A DNA stretch of 64,000 nt from Zygnema cylindricum. Taxonomy: Eukaryota > Streptophyta > Zygnematophyceae > Zygnematales > Zygnemataceae. A model generated the notes under the pieces. It ran no database searches. It saw only the letters and a program-made list of their open reading frames with translations, and was not told the DNA's origin. The stretch spans positions 62,001 to 126,000 of the forward strand of contig JBBHKE010003316.1 in NCBI GenBank assembly GCA_037447655.1. The letters are read 5' to 3'. A program made the translations under genes and the position numbers. Below are positions 1-11,114 of this stretch, in pieces (positions within the stretch are counted from its first letter, which is position 1; each line of letters opens with the position of its first letter).

Positions 1-54
1 AAAGACTTCACATTTACATTTATCTTTTTGGGCGCCGTACCGTAAATATCCGTA

Positions 55-905
55 CGAACACCTACAATATTCAGTTCCAAAATTTGCACCCCTTGTACTT
101 TTAGGTACGGAACACACAAGAACGTGCACCATTTACGAACATATAGTAGAAGATGGCAATTGAAAGCAAATTGGAAATTAAAGAAGGCGAGAAAAGCATA
201 GTTGTTCAAATCGCGCGATTTTTTCCTTTTTTGCGATTGAAACGTATAATTCGTGACTTTTGAAAAAATCGTAAAAAACGTGTATTGTAAACTGAAACTT
301 TACGGAAACCTGTTAACTAATTACTGTAACTGTACATTTTTTTACGGATATGTACGGAATAAAACGGGAAATACGCGTCGCACTTATTGGTACTTTTTGT
401 TCAGTGACCTGAACAGAAATACCACGGAAGTTGTACATTATATAATCGAAAACGTACGGACATTTTTGAAAAGAGACGTTGAACGTCACAATAATTTCGC
501 GCGTTCAGTTTGAAATTTGTACGGGCGTCTTCTTCTATTTTTTAGAAAGAAGACGCCATGGAATAGAGACGACATTACACAAATTGTTATCTTCGTGGCA
601 TTCGAACCCGCACGTCATGTGCGGAGAGTATCTTCAGGTGGCATTCGAACCCGCACGTCATGTGCGGAGAGTACCTTCATGTGAACGACAGGACTGCCAT
701 TTGGTAAAGAAATTCCGTTACTAACCAAGAATGTGATAAAATTTTTAAAAGTTTAATGTTTTACCGCTCATTTCACGGGAAAAACTTGCAAACTGCGTTA
801 TATGTAATAGTTTTTTGTTTTTTATGTACGGAATAGTACGGAAGGAAATTCATTAACGATTTTTTGCGATTTGATCAAAAGGTTCAATGCGTTTGTTACG
901 TAATT
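55..905 (+). repeat. Dispersed ~0.85-kb repeat D, copy 1
   Basis: This stretch aligns over most of its length with 11115-13045 in the same orientation. Shared blocks include a segment ending in TTTTAGGTACGGAACACACA, a block with ACGCGTCGCA, and a 3' block ending in GTTTGTTACGTA. The second copy is longer because a hAT-like element sits inside it. The sequence is rich in GTACG words. I see no conserved protein; the short open frames are not protein-like. Its class is unknown. Confidence 0.75.
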
Positions 906-1203
906 GAAAACGTTAGTTTGAGAGACTTGTGTAGGGACATAAACAAACAGTTTTCTAACATAAAAACATGTCAGAACCATTAGTCTTGCTGCAGAAAATG
1001 GGGAAAACGAATGAAAGTTTTAACACTGCCGAACATTTTTGCCAATAATTCTCCGTACCTGAATATTCTTCTAACAAATGCAGTGACTTTGCCTTTCATA
1101 TTCCAATCATACGACATCATAAACCTCGACCTGCTTTGTGAATCGAAACAAAAGATATCGTCTTTCAATCACAGATAAACATGCAATTTCCCTGTCATTA
1201 GGC

Positions 1204-1790
1204 ATTCATCGTACCTTCATAACTTCCTTTCAACTTGAAATTGACGTTCCATAATAACTAAATCCTTAATTCCCGACTTTTCCAAGACAAGTTGAAAAAG
1301 GAAATATGACCAGATTTTCCAACCACATATAAACATGCACTATTCCTACTCGAAATACATGTAACACAGACTTTTTTAAGAGAAGTTGCTTTCACAATTC
1401 CAATCTCGGTTTCCGCTTTCATAACTTCTTTCTTCTTGAAATTCGTTTTCCTCTGTACTGCATCAATTATCCCCGACTTTTGTGAAACAAGTTGAAACAA
1501 GAGATATGGTCACATTTCCAATCCGTACTTTCATCGCACTTCCAGAACTTCCTCAATACTTAGCATCCATGCTCCAATAACAACTATAATTGAAAATCGC
1601 CGTTTATTTTAAGATAAGTTGAAACAAGAGATATGTTCAAATTTCCAATCTTTTAAAAAATAAGTTTGAAACAACCACTATGTTCAAATTTCCAATCTAC
1701 ACTTTTATGACACTTTCATGAAGTCCTTACTACTTGACATCCATGTTTCAACAAAAACTATAACTGAAAATCGACGACTTTATGAGCTAT
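1204..1790. repeat. Degenerate tandem repeat downstream of SELENOT
   Basis: About four diverged units can be read, starting near 1216, 1417, 1541 and 1710. Each carries a block like TTTCATAACTTCC, then a block like GACAAGTTGAAACAAG and GATATGGTCA, then TTTCCAATC. Unit spacing varies from about 125 to 200 bases. It lies 3' of SELENOT on that gene's strand. No coding role is visible. Confidence 0.6.
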
Positions 1791-1791
1791 A

Positions 1792-1863
1792 GATCCGTAA
1801 CAGGTCAAGGCCCAACCTATGCAAAAGAGCATTTTGTGATGAGCTTGTCATATAGTCACGATC
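1792..1863 (-). promoter_or_regulatory. Candidate SECIS element of SELENOT
   Basis: It lies on the gene strand about 187 bases past the SELENOT stop codon. The arms start and end in GATC, and GTGAC pairs with GTTAC to form helix I. A 4/2 internal loop follows, then ATGA on the 5' side and TTGA on the 3' side, as in the SECIS non-Watson-Crick quartet. Twelve bases after ATGA comes AAAA, the expected apical adenines. Helix II (AAG-CTCA with TGGG-C-CTT) is short and has one bulge. I folded it by eye only; the geometry fits, but the helix II pairing is modest. Confidence 0.55.
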
Positions 1864-2049
1864 TGCGCTATTAAAAGTCAACTTAAAGCTTCATAACATG
1901 GATTCGTCAAGCAGTCAATACCATGGAAATGTCGCAAGGAGTATGGATTTGAATGTCGTTTCACTTCCTTTTATAGCAAGTCACGTCCCAATGACTTTTT
2001 CTTACGTCCTTTTGAGTCATTTTCTTGAGTCTTTTTCTGAAGTACTTTT

Positions 2050-4060
2050 TTACTCTCTGTTGTTGGAGTGTAATGCTTGTCGAATACCATCAATGATCTC
2101 ATCTGTACTTGGCATTCGATTTTCCGCCAGCTTTGAAAATATCTGAATCAAAAACAAAATTGAAAATCATAAATATCTGAATCAAAAACAAAATCGAAAA
2201 TCGAAATCAAGACTTTTTCGTGGTCGACAGATTGAATTCAGAGAAATTCTTATAACTCGCTTTGAGACATCTGCATCAACGAAGAATTTTCTCAATCAAC
2301 AAACCAAGCTCTCCATTCCAGTTCTTTTTTTTTGGTTTTCTTTAACAATTTCTTTCATAGAGGAAAATTCTTAAAACTCCCACGCCAATCACGTCTAACT
2401 CTCTGTCTCACAATAGTGAAAGCTTTTTGTTTTTTTTTTAAGTAGAGACATGGTGCTGGAAACTAATAATGGATCATTGAAAATTACACCGTGAATCGCT
2501 GTAGCGTTAATAACACTATTTTGGTGCCGATTTTTTTGGGCCCTTGTGTTAACAGTAGCATTAATAATACCAACTGTTTTTTCCTTAACACTAATTTGGT
2601 AAGCAGATGAACACCATCCATGTCGCTCAGACCTAAATGGGAATTAATAAGAATTGGTTAGTTTTTCTTTAACTAAAACAAACCCCACGCGTTTTTTTCT
2701 CAATGTTAATAGCGATTCACGTTGTATACAGCCCATCGCTATGGGAGTTAATCGTTTTAATTTGAGCGAGTGATTGTTTAACCCTTAATCATAGACTGGT
2801 GGATACTTATTTTGTCACAATTTCTTCTTGGCCGAAAATCATAAAATAATGTTAATAACACCATTTAAGGAAGTGGACTACAATCTGCCACGTCTCCTTA
2901 CACTAAATTGGTATTATACAAGAGTCTTAATTATAGTTTCCTTCAGTCGAGAAAGGAATATAACAGCACTAACGCATAGAAGGGAGGAATATAATTATGG
3001 TTTCTCCTTCAATCAAGAAAAAAAAACAAAAGCATAAAAACATGTAAGGGTGGACTCTTCTTTTCGGCTTACAGGCTGTTTATTGCAGGAGAATTCAAAA
3101 GCTCCAAAACTGAGAAGCATATTAGGAATCATTTTGCCTGCGATCCAAATACCAGCCGGGTCCTATCTTGTTTTGCTCGTTTCCAGTATACTACAAGGGA
3201 GTCAAAAAATATCCCAAACTGGAAGAAACACTAAAAAACCACTAAAAACCACTAAAAACACACAAAAAACACTAAAAAACTGTAAAAAGAGAGCCTATGT
3301 CCATATGCAAGAGGCTTACCGGCTGACCATTGCAAGAAACTTCAAAGGCTCCAGTACTGAGGAGCATATTATGCATCATGTTGCCAACAATCCAAATACC
3401 AGCCATAGCTCCAATCTTATTCTCTTGGATCCCAGTGTACCACGGGGGAGGTTGGGAATATCCCAAAACTGGAAAGATCGAATCGCCCGCAAAGGTGACG
3501 GCCAAACCAGCAACTTGTCCAGCTCCCACGATTCGAGAAAGGAAGATGTTGATTGGAGGAGGAGGGTGGTTTACAAGAGTAATAGGTACCTCGGGGAAGT
3601 GGGCTTGCAGAATTTGCCTCACCTGCATAGCCGCATTTCTGAAGAGAAGAAAGGAATCGTTATTAGGGTTTCACTTTCGATTGAGGAAATAAAATAGAAC
3701 AAAACTTTAAAGCAAAAACATGAAGCAAAAACATAAAACAAAAACATGAAGCAAAAACATAATGCAGAAACAACACACACCACTCATCGTTATTCGCATT
3801 AGCAACACTAATTCGGTCGAGACTTTTTTTGGCCAAAAACACAAAATAGTGTTAACAACACTATTTAAGGACGTGGACTACAATGTGCCACGTCTCCTTG
3901 CACTAAATTAGTATTATATATTCTAATTTTGAAATAACACTAACAAATCCTTAACGCTAATAGCGATAGGTGGTGTAGTGCAAGGAAGTTAGTTAGTGGA
4001 AATAGGAAAGGGGACAGTGGGGATATTGTAAATTTACTTTGTATATTTTTACCTTCTATA

Positions 4061-4094
<34 letters not shown>

Positions 4095-5558
4095 TTTTTT
4101 TGGGTAAGTCAGGAAAATTCCTATTTCTGGGGTAGAGAATTTTGCAGAAGAATTTCGAGGTATAAAATGGAAAGAATGGAAGTACAATGAGGGAGTTTCC
4201 TGGAAAGGGAGAGAGGGGGAGAGAGAGGGGGAGGGAGAGAGGGAGATAGGGAGAAGAGAGAGGGAGAGGGAGAGAGAGAAAGTGTTGTTACAGTAATTTT
4301 TGCCACGTTTATTCATGTTTTGTTTAGATATTTCTGAAGCGAGCATTGACTATCGAAATTGACATCTAAACATCATGGATTACCATTAAACAATTTCCCC
4401 CCCTCTCTCCTCCCCTTTCCCCCACCCTCTCCCCCCCCCCCCTCCCCCCTTCCCCCTCCTTCCCTCCACTTCCCTTCTCTCTAGACTCTCCCTAATTTCC
4501 TCTACATATTGTATATGCATCAGTTGAAATTTACGCAAAGAATGGATGAAGGACTTTATACACTATATGTATATATATATATATATAAAGTGTTTATTTA
4601 TGAAATTAGTTTAGAGCAAAGACATTAAAAGCGTATAGATTTGTGCTTAATAAAGTAGCAACCCCTAGAGCTATCACAAACAAAGACACTAACAATATTC
4701 GTGACACTAATAATAACATTCGTGTTGTTAATAATAATATTCGTGTCATTAAATATAAAAACTCGTGCTATTAATAATAATGACACACATCAAAAACACC
4801 AATATAACATTGTACTATCTCTGAACCAAGGGTTATAACATACATGAAAACATATGAAAACATATAAAACATATTGATTTGATAGGTCTTAATAAACCCC
4901 ATGAATTCCAAGTAAAAAAACAAGGTTTTCATAAAACAAATATAACATAGATGAATTTATAAATCTTTAATAAACTCCATAAATTCCCAGTGGAAAAACC
5001 AATCCACATCATACCAACTTGACTGTCAAAGGACAAAAAAAAAAATGGAAAAAACTTCGACTATTCCCATCAACAAGAAAACTATTTTTGAACAAAAAAA
5101 AAAGAACTATGCTTAAAGATGAAATAAACTATGTTTAAAAACAGACATTGCCAAGCTATTCACCAATCTTCCGTGTGACACATGTCACAAGTATTTCTAG
5201 GTTCTTGCGCATTTTCTGGCACAAGATCACAAACTCTTAGTCTCTAACCAAAAAATCTTACTCTCTATGCAAAAAATATAGTCTCTAAGAAGAAAATCCT
5301 ACAACCAATAGAAAAAAAGCTTCGTCTTACAAAAAAAAATCTTACTCCCTAAAAAAATAATCTTACTTCCTAAGAAAAAAATCTCTACAAAGAAAAAACT
5401 TACTTGAAGGATCATGACGTACAGAAGGAGATCACTACGCCCTCCGTATTCTGACTAGCCAATGATGAATCTGGATCCGCCTGCGCTGCAAGCGAAAAAA
5501 ATGCTGACGTCATCAAAAGCCCTACCGCCATTATCGCCTGGCGAGAGAGACCCGCCAT
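2050..5558 (-). CDS. SELENOT: Selenoprotein T (SelT, thioredoxin-like, ER)
   Basis: SelT is a thioredoxin-fold selenoprotein of the ER membrane involved in redox control. Three exons on the minus strand join in frame to about 188 residues, close to the usual ~195: 5558-5404, 3638-3320 and 2142-2050. Exon 1 begins MAGLSRQ, has a hydrophobic signal peptide, and ends in FCTSU, where U is a TGA at 5412-5414 (the CxxU redox motif). Exon 2 carries the family stretch QENKIGAM..WIVGNMM...LLSTGAFEV. Exon 3 encodes IFSKLAENRMPSTDEI and stops. Splice sites are GTAAGT/CAG and GTAAGC/CAG. An ORF finder that treats TGA as stop misses the junction. An in-frame ATG 20 codons upstream (5618) is possible, but the downstream start gives a cleaner signal peptide. 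Intron ends carry duplicated splice-site segments. Confidence 0.93.
2134..2203 (-). repeat. Tandem copy of the SELENOT exon 3 acceptor
   Basis: On the gene strand the acceptor segment TTTTTGATTCAG followed by ATATTT occurs twice in a row with a ~34-base period. The downstream copy is used as the exon 3 acceptor. The upstream copy, in the intron, keeps both the AG and the first exon bases. Both copies carry the AATTTTG/GATTTTG flank. Confidence 0.8.
2485..2726. mobile_element. Tc1/mariner-like MITE, family A
   Basis: The left end reads TACACCGTGAATCGCTGTAG and the right end is its near inverse, TAATAGCGATTCACGTTGTA. Like the other family A copies in this window, it is bounded by TA on both sides, as expected for a TA target duplication. 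It lies in SELENOT intron 2 and has no coding content. Confidence 0.75.
3064..3222 (-). pseudogene. Degenerate duplicate of SELENOT exon 2 3' part
   Basis: This intronic segment aligns with about 150 bases at the 3' end of SELENOT exon 2 plus the donor (real copy 3312-3475). Recognisable matches include the ENKIG region, ATTTGGAT, the AATATGCT region and CAATxxxCAGCC followed by a GTAAGC donor. In the exon's frame it has a TAG in place of the Trp codon, a frame-shifting deletion and further stops, so it cannot be used as an alternative exon. A local duplication that then decayed is the simplest reading. Confidence 0.85.
3776..3977. mobile_element. MITE, family A-prime
   Basis: The left end ACACCACTCATCGTTATTC is the near inverse of the right end AATAGCGATAGGTGGTGTA. 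The core contains a block seen elsewhere (near 2840, 14975 and 28320): AAAATAGTGTTAACAACACT, then a short stretch with GTGGACTACAAT. It lies between SELENOT exons 1 and 2. No protein is encoded. Confidence 0.6.
5195..5405 (-). repeat. Array of donor-like units at start of SELENOT intron 1
   Basis: On the gene strand the intron opens with GTAAGTTTTTTC. It then repeats a ~20-30 base unit of the form T-run, TAG, GGA, GTAAGATTTTT several times (donor-like GTAAG words around 5367, 5345 and 5327, with decayed units further in). Each unit places a TAG acceptor-like end a few bases before a GTAAG donor-like start. Confidence 0.7.
5412..5414 (-). other. Selenocysteine TGA codon of SELENOT
   Basis: The codon follows TGT-ACG-TCA (Cys-Thr-Ser), giving CTSU, the CxxU redox motif of SelT. 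Reading continues Ser-Phe and then splices in frame into exon 2, whose product is clearly SelT. The TGA is therefore read through and does not end the gene. Confidence 0.92.
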
Positions 5559-5704
5559 AGTGGAAGAATGGGAAAGACCAAACAGAAGAGAGTAAGGCTT
5601 TCCTGCTATTGTTTCCACAGATCAAGGAAAGATAAATTGTGCCTACTGAAAGTATTTTGAGAAAGATTACGATACGTTGGTCTTGAAGACATAGTATAGT
5701 ATGG

Positions 5705-6325
5705 TACACCGCGAATCGTAAGTAGAGTAGATTACTCTAATTCGATCGCTCGAAATTTCGAGTCTATCACATCAAATAGAGTAGTCGATTCTATTTTTTT
5801 CATTATTCTATTATAGGTGAGGTTTTATTAGTGTAAAAAATTATATAATAGGTTATTTTTAAATAGTGTGGATTACGGACGACGTCTGACCGTGCAAAAC
5901 TGTACTTTTATAAGTAAAAAGGTACAAATAATGATTTAATAGAATCGCGCTCGCACATGAAATCGCACTAAACAAAAAAATCAATCACATCGAAAAAAAT
6001 CCGTTCGCATAAAACTCGTCCGTCGACAGCATCGTCGTCAGTGTGAACATTAACTGACATTCAATGCGACAAATATTACTAGCGTCATAATGACGTCAAT
6101 ACTATACGGACTGACACATTTTGCACGTCTACGTAATTTAGTATTCATAATTATCACGCGAAAAATTATCGCCGGCATAACCTAATATAGAATGCTTAAA
6201 TAAATTAGAGTAAACTTCATAGTTGAAAAAGCTCTATCACATAAATTAGCGTTCATTACTCTAATTGTTTTTTTTTGTTTTTGTACTCTAATTTTTTCAT
6301 TACTCTAATTACGATTCGCGGTGTA
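5705..6325. mobile_element. Tc1/mariner-like MITE, family A, long copy
   Basis: The ends are TACACCGCGAATCGTAA and TTACGATTCGCGGTGTA, inverted and TA-bounded. The interior (~620 bp) is AT-rich and repeats ATTAGAGTA/TACTCTAAT words. It lies just upstream of the SELENOT start, between 5' flank and the next MITE. No protein is encoded. Confidence 0.75.
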
Positions 6326-6389
6326 CATCATACTGGTACAGAGAGTACGGTACAAAAAGTATCGCAATTACTGTTAATAATGTTTTCGC

Positions 6390-6601
6390 TACACCGTGAA
6401 TCGCTATTAGAGTCAATGACTCTAATTGCGGTACCCCGTTTTTTTACCCAAATTCTCAAATAGAATAAATAAAAACCCTTTATAAAACAAATTAGAGTAG
6501 ATGATTTCCTTCAAAACCCCCAAATTCTCAAATAGCGTTAATAACGCTATTTGTTTCATAACGCTATTTATTTCTAAACGCTAATAGCGATTCACGGTGT
6601 A
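6390..6601. mobile_element. Tc1/mariner-like MITE, family A
   Basis: The termini TACACCGTGAATCGCTATTA and TAATAGCGATTCACGGTGTA are perfect inverted repeats, with TA at each border. The 212-bp element is non-coding. It directly abuts a family B element on its right. Confidence 0.85.
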
Positions 6602-6606
6602 CTTTA

Positions 6607-6740
6607 AACATGTTTTCTCCGTACACATTTGTCGAATTTTCAGTTTGAGACCGCCAATCGGAAGCTGAGAATCCTACCTTTCAATCGCCACCGTCACATC
6701 CAGAATCCGGCAAGTGTGTACGGAGAAAAGATATGTATTT
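6607..6740. mobile_element. Small inverted-repeat element, family B
   Basis: The arms ACATGTTTTCTCCGTACACA and TGTGTACGGAGAAAAGATAT are inverted around a core containing CAGTTTGAGACCGCCAATCG. The same core and arms recur at about 48183-48316, nested inside a family A element. It is non-coding. Confidence 0.7.
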
Positions 6741-6760
6741 ATGTGGCGAAAATAACATTA

Positions 6761-7172
6761 AGGGTGAACTTCCATTGGAAGAAAAATGGGGTTGTTTACA
6801 AGAAGTCGTACGATTTCGTACAAATTCGTACCATTTTTTTTTTTCGTCAGACGAAACATGACGAAGCATGTTTTCAGGATGGCTTCAATATTATAGGCGT
6901 AAGTATCGACCGTTGGATGTCTTACTATTTTAGATTCACGAAGCAATCGCGCACATCGTCCAGTGTGAAGAAACTCTCCTCGCGAGGAGAGTTTCCTCAC
7001 ACTGGACGATGTGCGCGATTGCTTACATCCAACGGTCGAATCTTACGCCTATTTTATTGGAATCATCTTGTAAACATGTTTCATTTGACAAAAAAAAAAA
7101 ATTGGTACGAATTTGTACGAAATCGTACGGCTTCCAGTAAACAACCCCACTTTTCCTCTAATGGAGTAGAGG
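6761..7172. mobile_element. PIF/Harbinger-like foldback MITE, family C
   Basis: The element starts GGGTGAACTTCCATTGG after TAA and is a near-complete inverted repeat. The middle 84 bases (6941-7024) form an almost perfect palindrome centred on CTCTCCTCGCGAGGAGAG. The outer arms carry the inverted ACAACCCCA and GTACGATTTCGTACAAATT blocks. Frames open on both strands simply mirror each other. Terminal GGGTGAxxTTCCAT with TAA suggests a PIF/Harbinger-type MITE. Confidence 0.7.
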
Positions 7173-7176
7173 CCTA

Positions 7177-7915
7177 AGGGTGACGTTCCATTAGGCGGTC
7201 CCAGTAAATGTACGGACAAGTCTACTGGCAGCGTTTACTGGAAGTCTGCTCCATTGTGTCGGCCTAGTAACAAATTTTACTCAAGTATGATTGGCGCCAC
7301 GTAGGTTAGAGTCCAGATTCTAAAAATCTTGAAAAAAATCTACAAACGGAATATCTGTACGAAATTTCTGTACCACCGGAGGTAATTAATGATTCGTACA
7401 TAAAGTTTTTGGCTAGATTTTGATTTTGAAAATGGAAATCAAAATTTCGAAACGGAATGGCAAAAAGACGCGACAAACCTTGAAGGTCGCGGCAAACTTT
7501 GAATGTCGGTGGATGTCCGACGGAGCGTGCGAGGATATGTTCACCTGACCTGCATTCAACGTGGCAGGAGGCACATGGCATGTACGACGTGCATGCCTGT
7601 GATCGCTTGTACAACGTAGATATTTTTTTCTTTTTCACGTGTACCAATGGCAATCATCTAGTGGGCCCCAACTCTCCTCGACGAGGAGAGTTGAGGCCCA
7701 CTAGATGATATGCTCGATTGTTTCACGGATCTCAAAATGTGAAACATCCAACGGTCAGGAATTACGCCTACATCATTGGAGCTTCCCGACAACTTTCCAG
7801 TAATGATGTTTCGTCTGACAAAAAAAATAAAATGGTACGACTATGTACGGCACTGTACGAAAACGTACGGCGTCCAGTAACGAACCTCACTTTTCGTCTA
7901 ATGGAACGTCACCCT
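7177..7915. mobile_element. PIF/Harbinger-like MITE, family C
   Basis: Terminal repeats GGGTGACGTTCCATTAG and CTAATGGAACGTCACCC are exact inverses, each flanked by TAA (a 3-bp target duplication). A central palindrome lies at 7653-7709 around ACTCTCCTCGACGAGGAGAG. The right half shares its layout with the element at 6761-7172. It is non-coding. Confidence 0.75.
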
Positions 7916-8094
7916 AATACTAATAGCGATTCGCGGTGTACTGTAACCTCCAGCCAAAAATTGATGTGTGTTACCGATACATTGGTCGGGAAGTTATCGC
8001 GATCGAATACAAATAATCATCGACGATGACTCCGTACTGTGGAACTGAATGGACTGAATGGATTGTGATAAAATTCTCAAAAGCCCCCCACTAT

Positions 8095-8546
8095 CAGAGG
8101 TCGCAATCGGGTATCCGAATCCGTACCCGACCGTCACCCGAACGTGGGCGTCGGATCCGGAACGGATTCGGGTGACAAATTTTGGGGGCCGGCCGGATTA
8201 GGCCAGGTGATTCATATAAAAAAAACAAAATCGGGTACGGCCGGGTAAGCAAAAAACAAAAAAATGAAGGTTTTGTAGGTACGTTCCACTACAGTACAGT
8301 ACTGTACAGTACAGTATTGTCCATACTATACAACATTATTGTACTTTGTTCTCTTGGTATTGTGGAAGGTATGAGGGAGATGTACCATTAATTTTGTAAT
8401 TATTCGGGTACGGACGAGTACGGGTAGTCGCGAAAAATCGAGTTTCTGTTTTTTTTTTTGTAAACACGTATCGGGTACAAGGTAAGAATTTAGGAGGGTG
8501 ACATAACGCGGGAGGATTTCGTGTCGCAAAAGTCAAAATTTACGAT
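8095..8546. mobile_element. hAT-like MITE, family E, copy 1
   Basis: It starts CAGAGGTCGCAATCGGGTA and aligns with 36441-36905 and 42819-43300. Shared features are CCCGAATCCG near the left, GGAACGGATTCGGGT, a GTACGGxCGGGTAAGCAAA block, and a right end TTGCGAC-like. The right end of this copy is eroded (TGTCGCAAAAG), so no clean target duplication is seen. Confidence 0.65.
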
Positions 8547-11110
8547 ACCTGAAATAGAGTTTTTCTTTTTTTTCAAAATCTGAACACAAACAACGTTTTC
8601 AAAAGATTCGCACGGCTTCAAAAGACGAGGAAAAGTACACGATTTGTTTTGTTTTTTTTTGTTTCTTTACATCCAAATACAATAAGGAAAAATACACAAT
8701 TTGTTTTTTTTGTCTATTTAAGTCTAATGCAAGGTTTTTTTTTTTTTTAAGGGGTCTCAAGATCCCGATGCCATTTCACGGAAAGGTGATAAATTTGTGA
8801 GGGCGCCACTCCAACTCGCACTCTCTGCCTCGCTCACTTTGCCTCTCATGCACTCCTTCAAACTTTGTTATTTCTCATTCTTTCACAAGGTGGCTCAGAG
8901 CTGATCGTCAAGGAGTGACAAAAAATAGTCATAGTGATGGCAAAAGGTATTAAAGCACTCAAACATTCCGCCTTAAATAAATAAGATAACCCTCATTGTT
9001 ATTGGCACATTGTTTATCTCGGAAAAATACAACTAATAAGTAGACTTTTGGAGTTATTTTATCCAAAAATTGTACCTTGTTTATACACTCCTAACATTTC
9101 AAAAATAAGTTTAAATTGTTGTGCCTCAAATTAGGTCTATTATGTCACATTTAATCTACTGTGCAAATTGGTTATTTCATAACCAACTTTTCGTTTAAAA
9201 ACAACCTTATCACTGTAACTAGCATTGGAATATTATCTTGTAATTTTAAACCTTTATCATTAATTTTTCACTATTCGTGGATTTAATTTGTGTGGAAATT
9301 GCCAAAGAGGCGATTGAATTGGAGAGGCGAATGAAAAGGCATTTCTTCAACCATGCACAATGTATGGCTAGAAAGTCGGACGTCAACAATGTCACGCAAC
9401 GACATGCGACGTCACAAATAGTTTTGGATAATACCCACCAACAACAAAGGTTTTAGACGTTGACATCCATCACAACTATTGTCGACGTATACAATCGTCA
9501 CAGAGTAAATAACGATTTTTCTTTTTAGGCATTGGGTCCAAATCTTCCACCAAAGGATCAGGTCCACATTCATGATCTATGTGGTTGTGAACCTTAGCTT
9601 GTTTTGGGTATGTCCAAGTATTTTCTTCATGTAGGAGGTTTAACTTTGGTATGTTTGTTTTGATTAATTTTGTAGGCGGCCTTAGCTCTGGTATTGTTGT
9701 TTTGGTTTGTTGCTCTTTTTAGTATTGTTTTGTTTCATATCATTTTTTAGGCGTACCTTACTTTCTTGTGACTCTTGTCGTCCGATACAGTGAAACACCA
9801 TCGATAAATGTACGACCCTATTAAAGGTGGTTTCTAAAGGCTTTATTTGTTGATATTTGAGTATTTTCTAGGTCTGTATTAGGATAGAAAAAGAGCTGAG
9901 GCGGTCTACCTCTAACTCCCCTTTCCAAGCCCCCACACTTGTTGTAGTCACTGAAGGCTGGATAGGGAGCTAGAGCCATGGCTGCCTAAGCTCTCTAGAG
10001 TAAACAAGGGGTAAGTTAGGTACTCTTACCAAAAGTTAGCTGACGGTTCTAGGAATTGATCCTGGAACCTGTCGTCTGACAACCGTAACAGCCGGTAGCT
10101 TTTACCGTTTAGTCTAGCGTTAGTACTAGGACATATTAGGTTTGATACGTATTTATTTAGTTTCACGTAGACTTTATCATTTAACTATAAATGTATACGT
10201 AGTGCATAGATACAGTTATATAAAGTACGAAGTAGGATACGGTTACGAAATAAATACCGCGCATTTTGTTAAACATCAAAAAGAATACCGCGCAAGTATT
10301 TATGACGGCTACGATTGAAATCCGGATTTGATCGGACGGCCGCGAAAGATGCCGAGATCGCGGAATAGGATTTTGGCGGTTTGCGATCACCGCCACATCG
10401 AATGACACGTGGCAAAACCACATTGGATTGCGGCAACTCCGGAGATTACGGAAACGAATCCCGATATGACATGTGTCAACATTTTTGCCATGTCGTACGA
10501 TGGCCGTACATAAAGTACACCGGCACCTGTACTTTTATGTACGACACAGTATTTTAATTGGTGCCGTACTTCAGTAGATAGAGTTTTAGAGGGGGGGATA
10601 GGACTTAGAAAATTCTGGGTAAGTAGCTGCCTCTCCCAGAGAGCACCTTGTATAAATGGCAAACTTTGGCCAGCCATAACTATCAATTTACTTGACCATT
10701 TTCAGTGATTCTTTTTGCTGCGGACTCAGGGGAGTCCAGGCTACACAGGGGTGTAGTCGGTCAGAGTTTTTGTCTACCAGGGTGGCTGCATTTCTAAGGG
10801 AAAGTCAAAGTGGGTGAATGTGTCCAAATCTCATATTCTAACTTTGCATTTTGTGGTGGAACTGAGCACACAGAAAGTGTTATTTCACAGGGGTGAATCA
10901 ATATTGGGGTTTTGACTGTCAAGGGGTCAGTCACTTGGGTTTATATTAACTTGGAGTCGGCACTATCTAGATTAGCTTCTTTTGGATCTGCATACTCTGA
11001 GGGCCAATGGAGGTCTCAGAGTTTCATTATTCGAGTACAAACTCTATGAATTCTTAAAGATTTAGGTCCATTGGCAACGAGTTTGTCTTTTGGGGCCCAA
11101 TACTCTACAT
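8547..11110. other. No gene recognised
   Basis: About 2.5 kb of moderately AT-rich DNA with no conserved protein or RNA that I recognise. It has T-rich runs near 8650-8750. A stretch at 9530-9760 repeats AGG-ending T-rich units like those at 38700-38880 and 42250-42430. Open frames at 10181-10686 (minus) are unremarkable. Confidence 0.5.
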
Positions 11111-11114
11111 CTGC

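Noticed and set aside
3050-3697. 215- and 120-codon plus-strand ORFs
   Set aside because: Antisense shadows of SELENOT exon 2 and its duplicate; the minus frame is the one with the SelT motifs.
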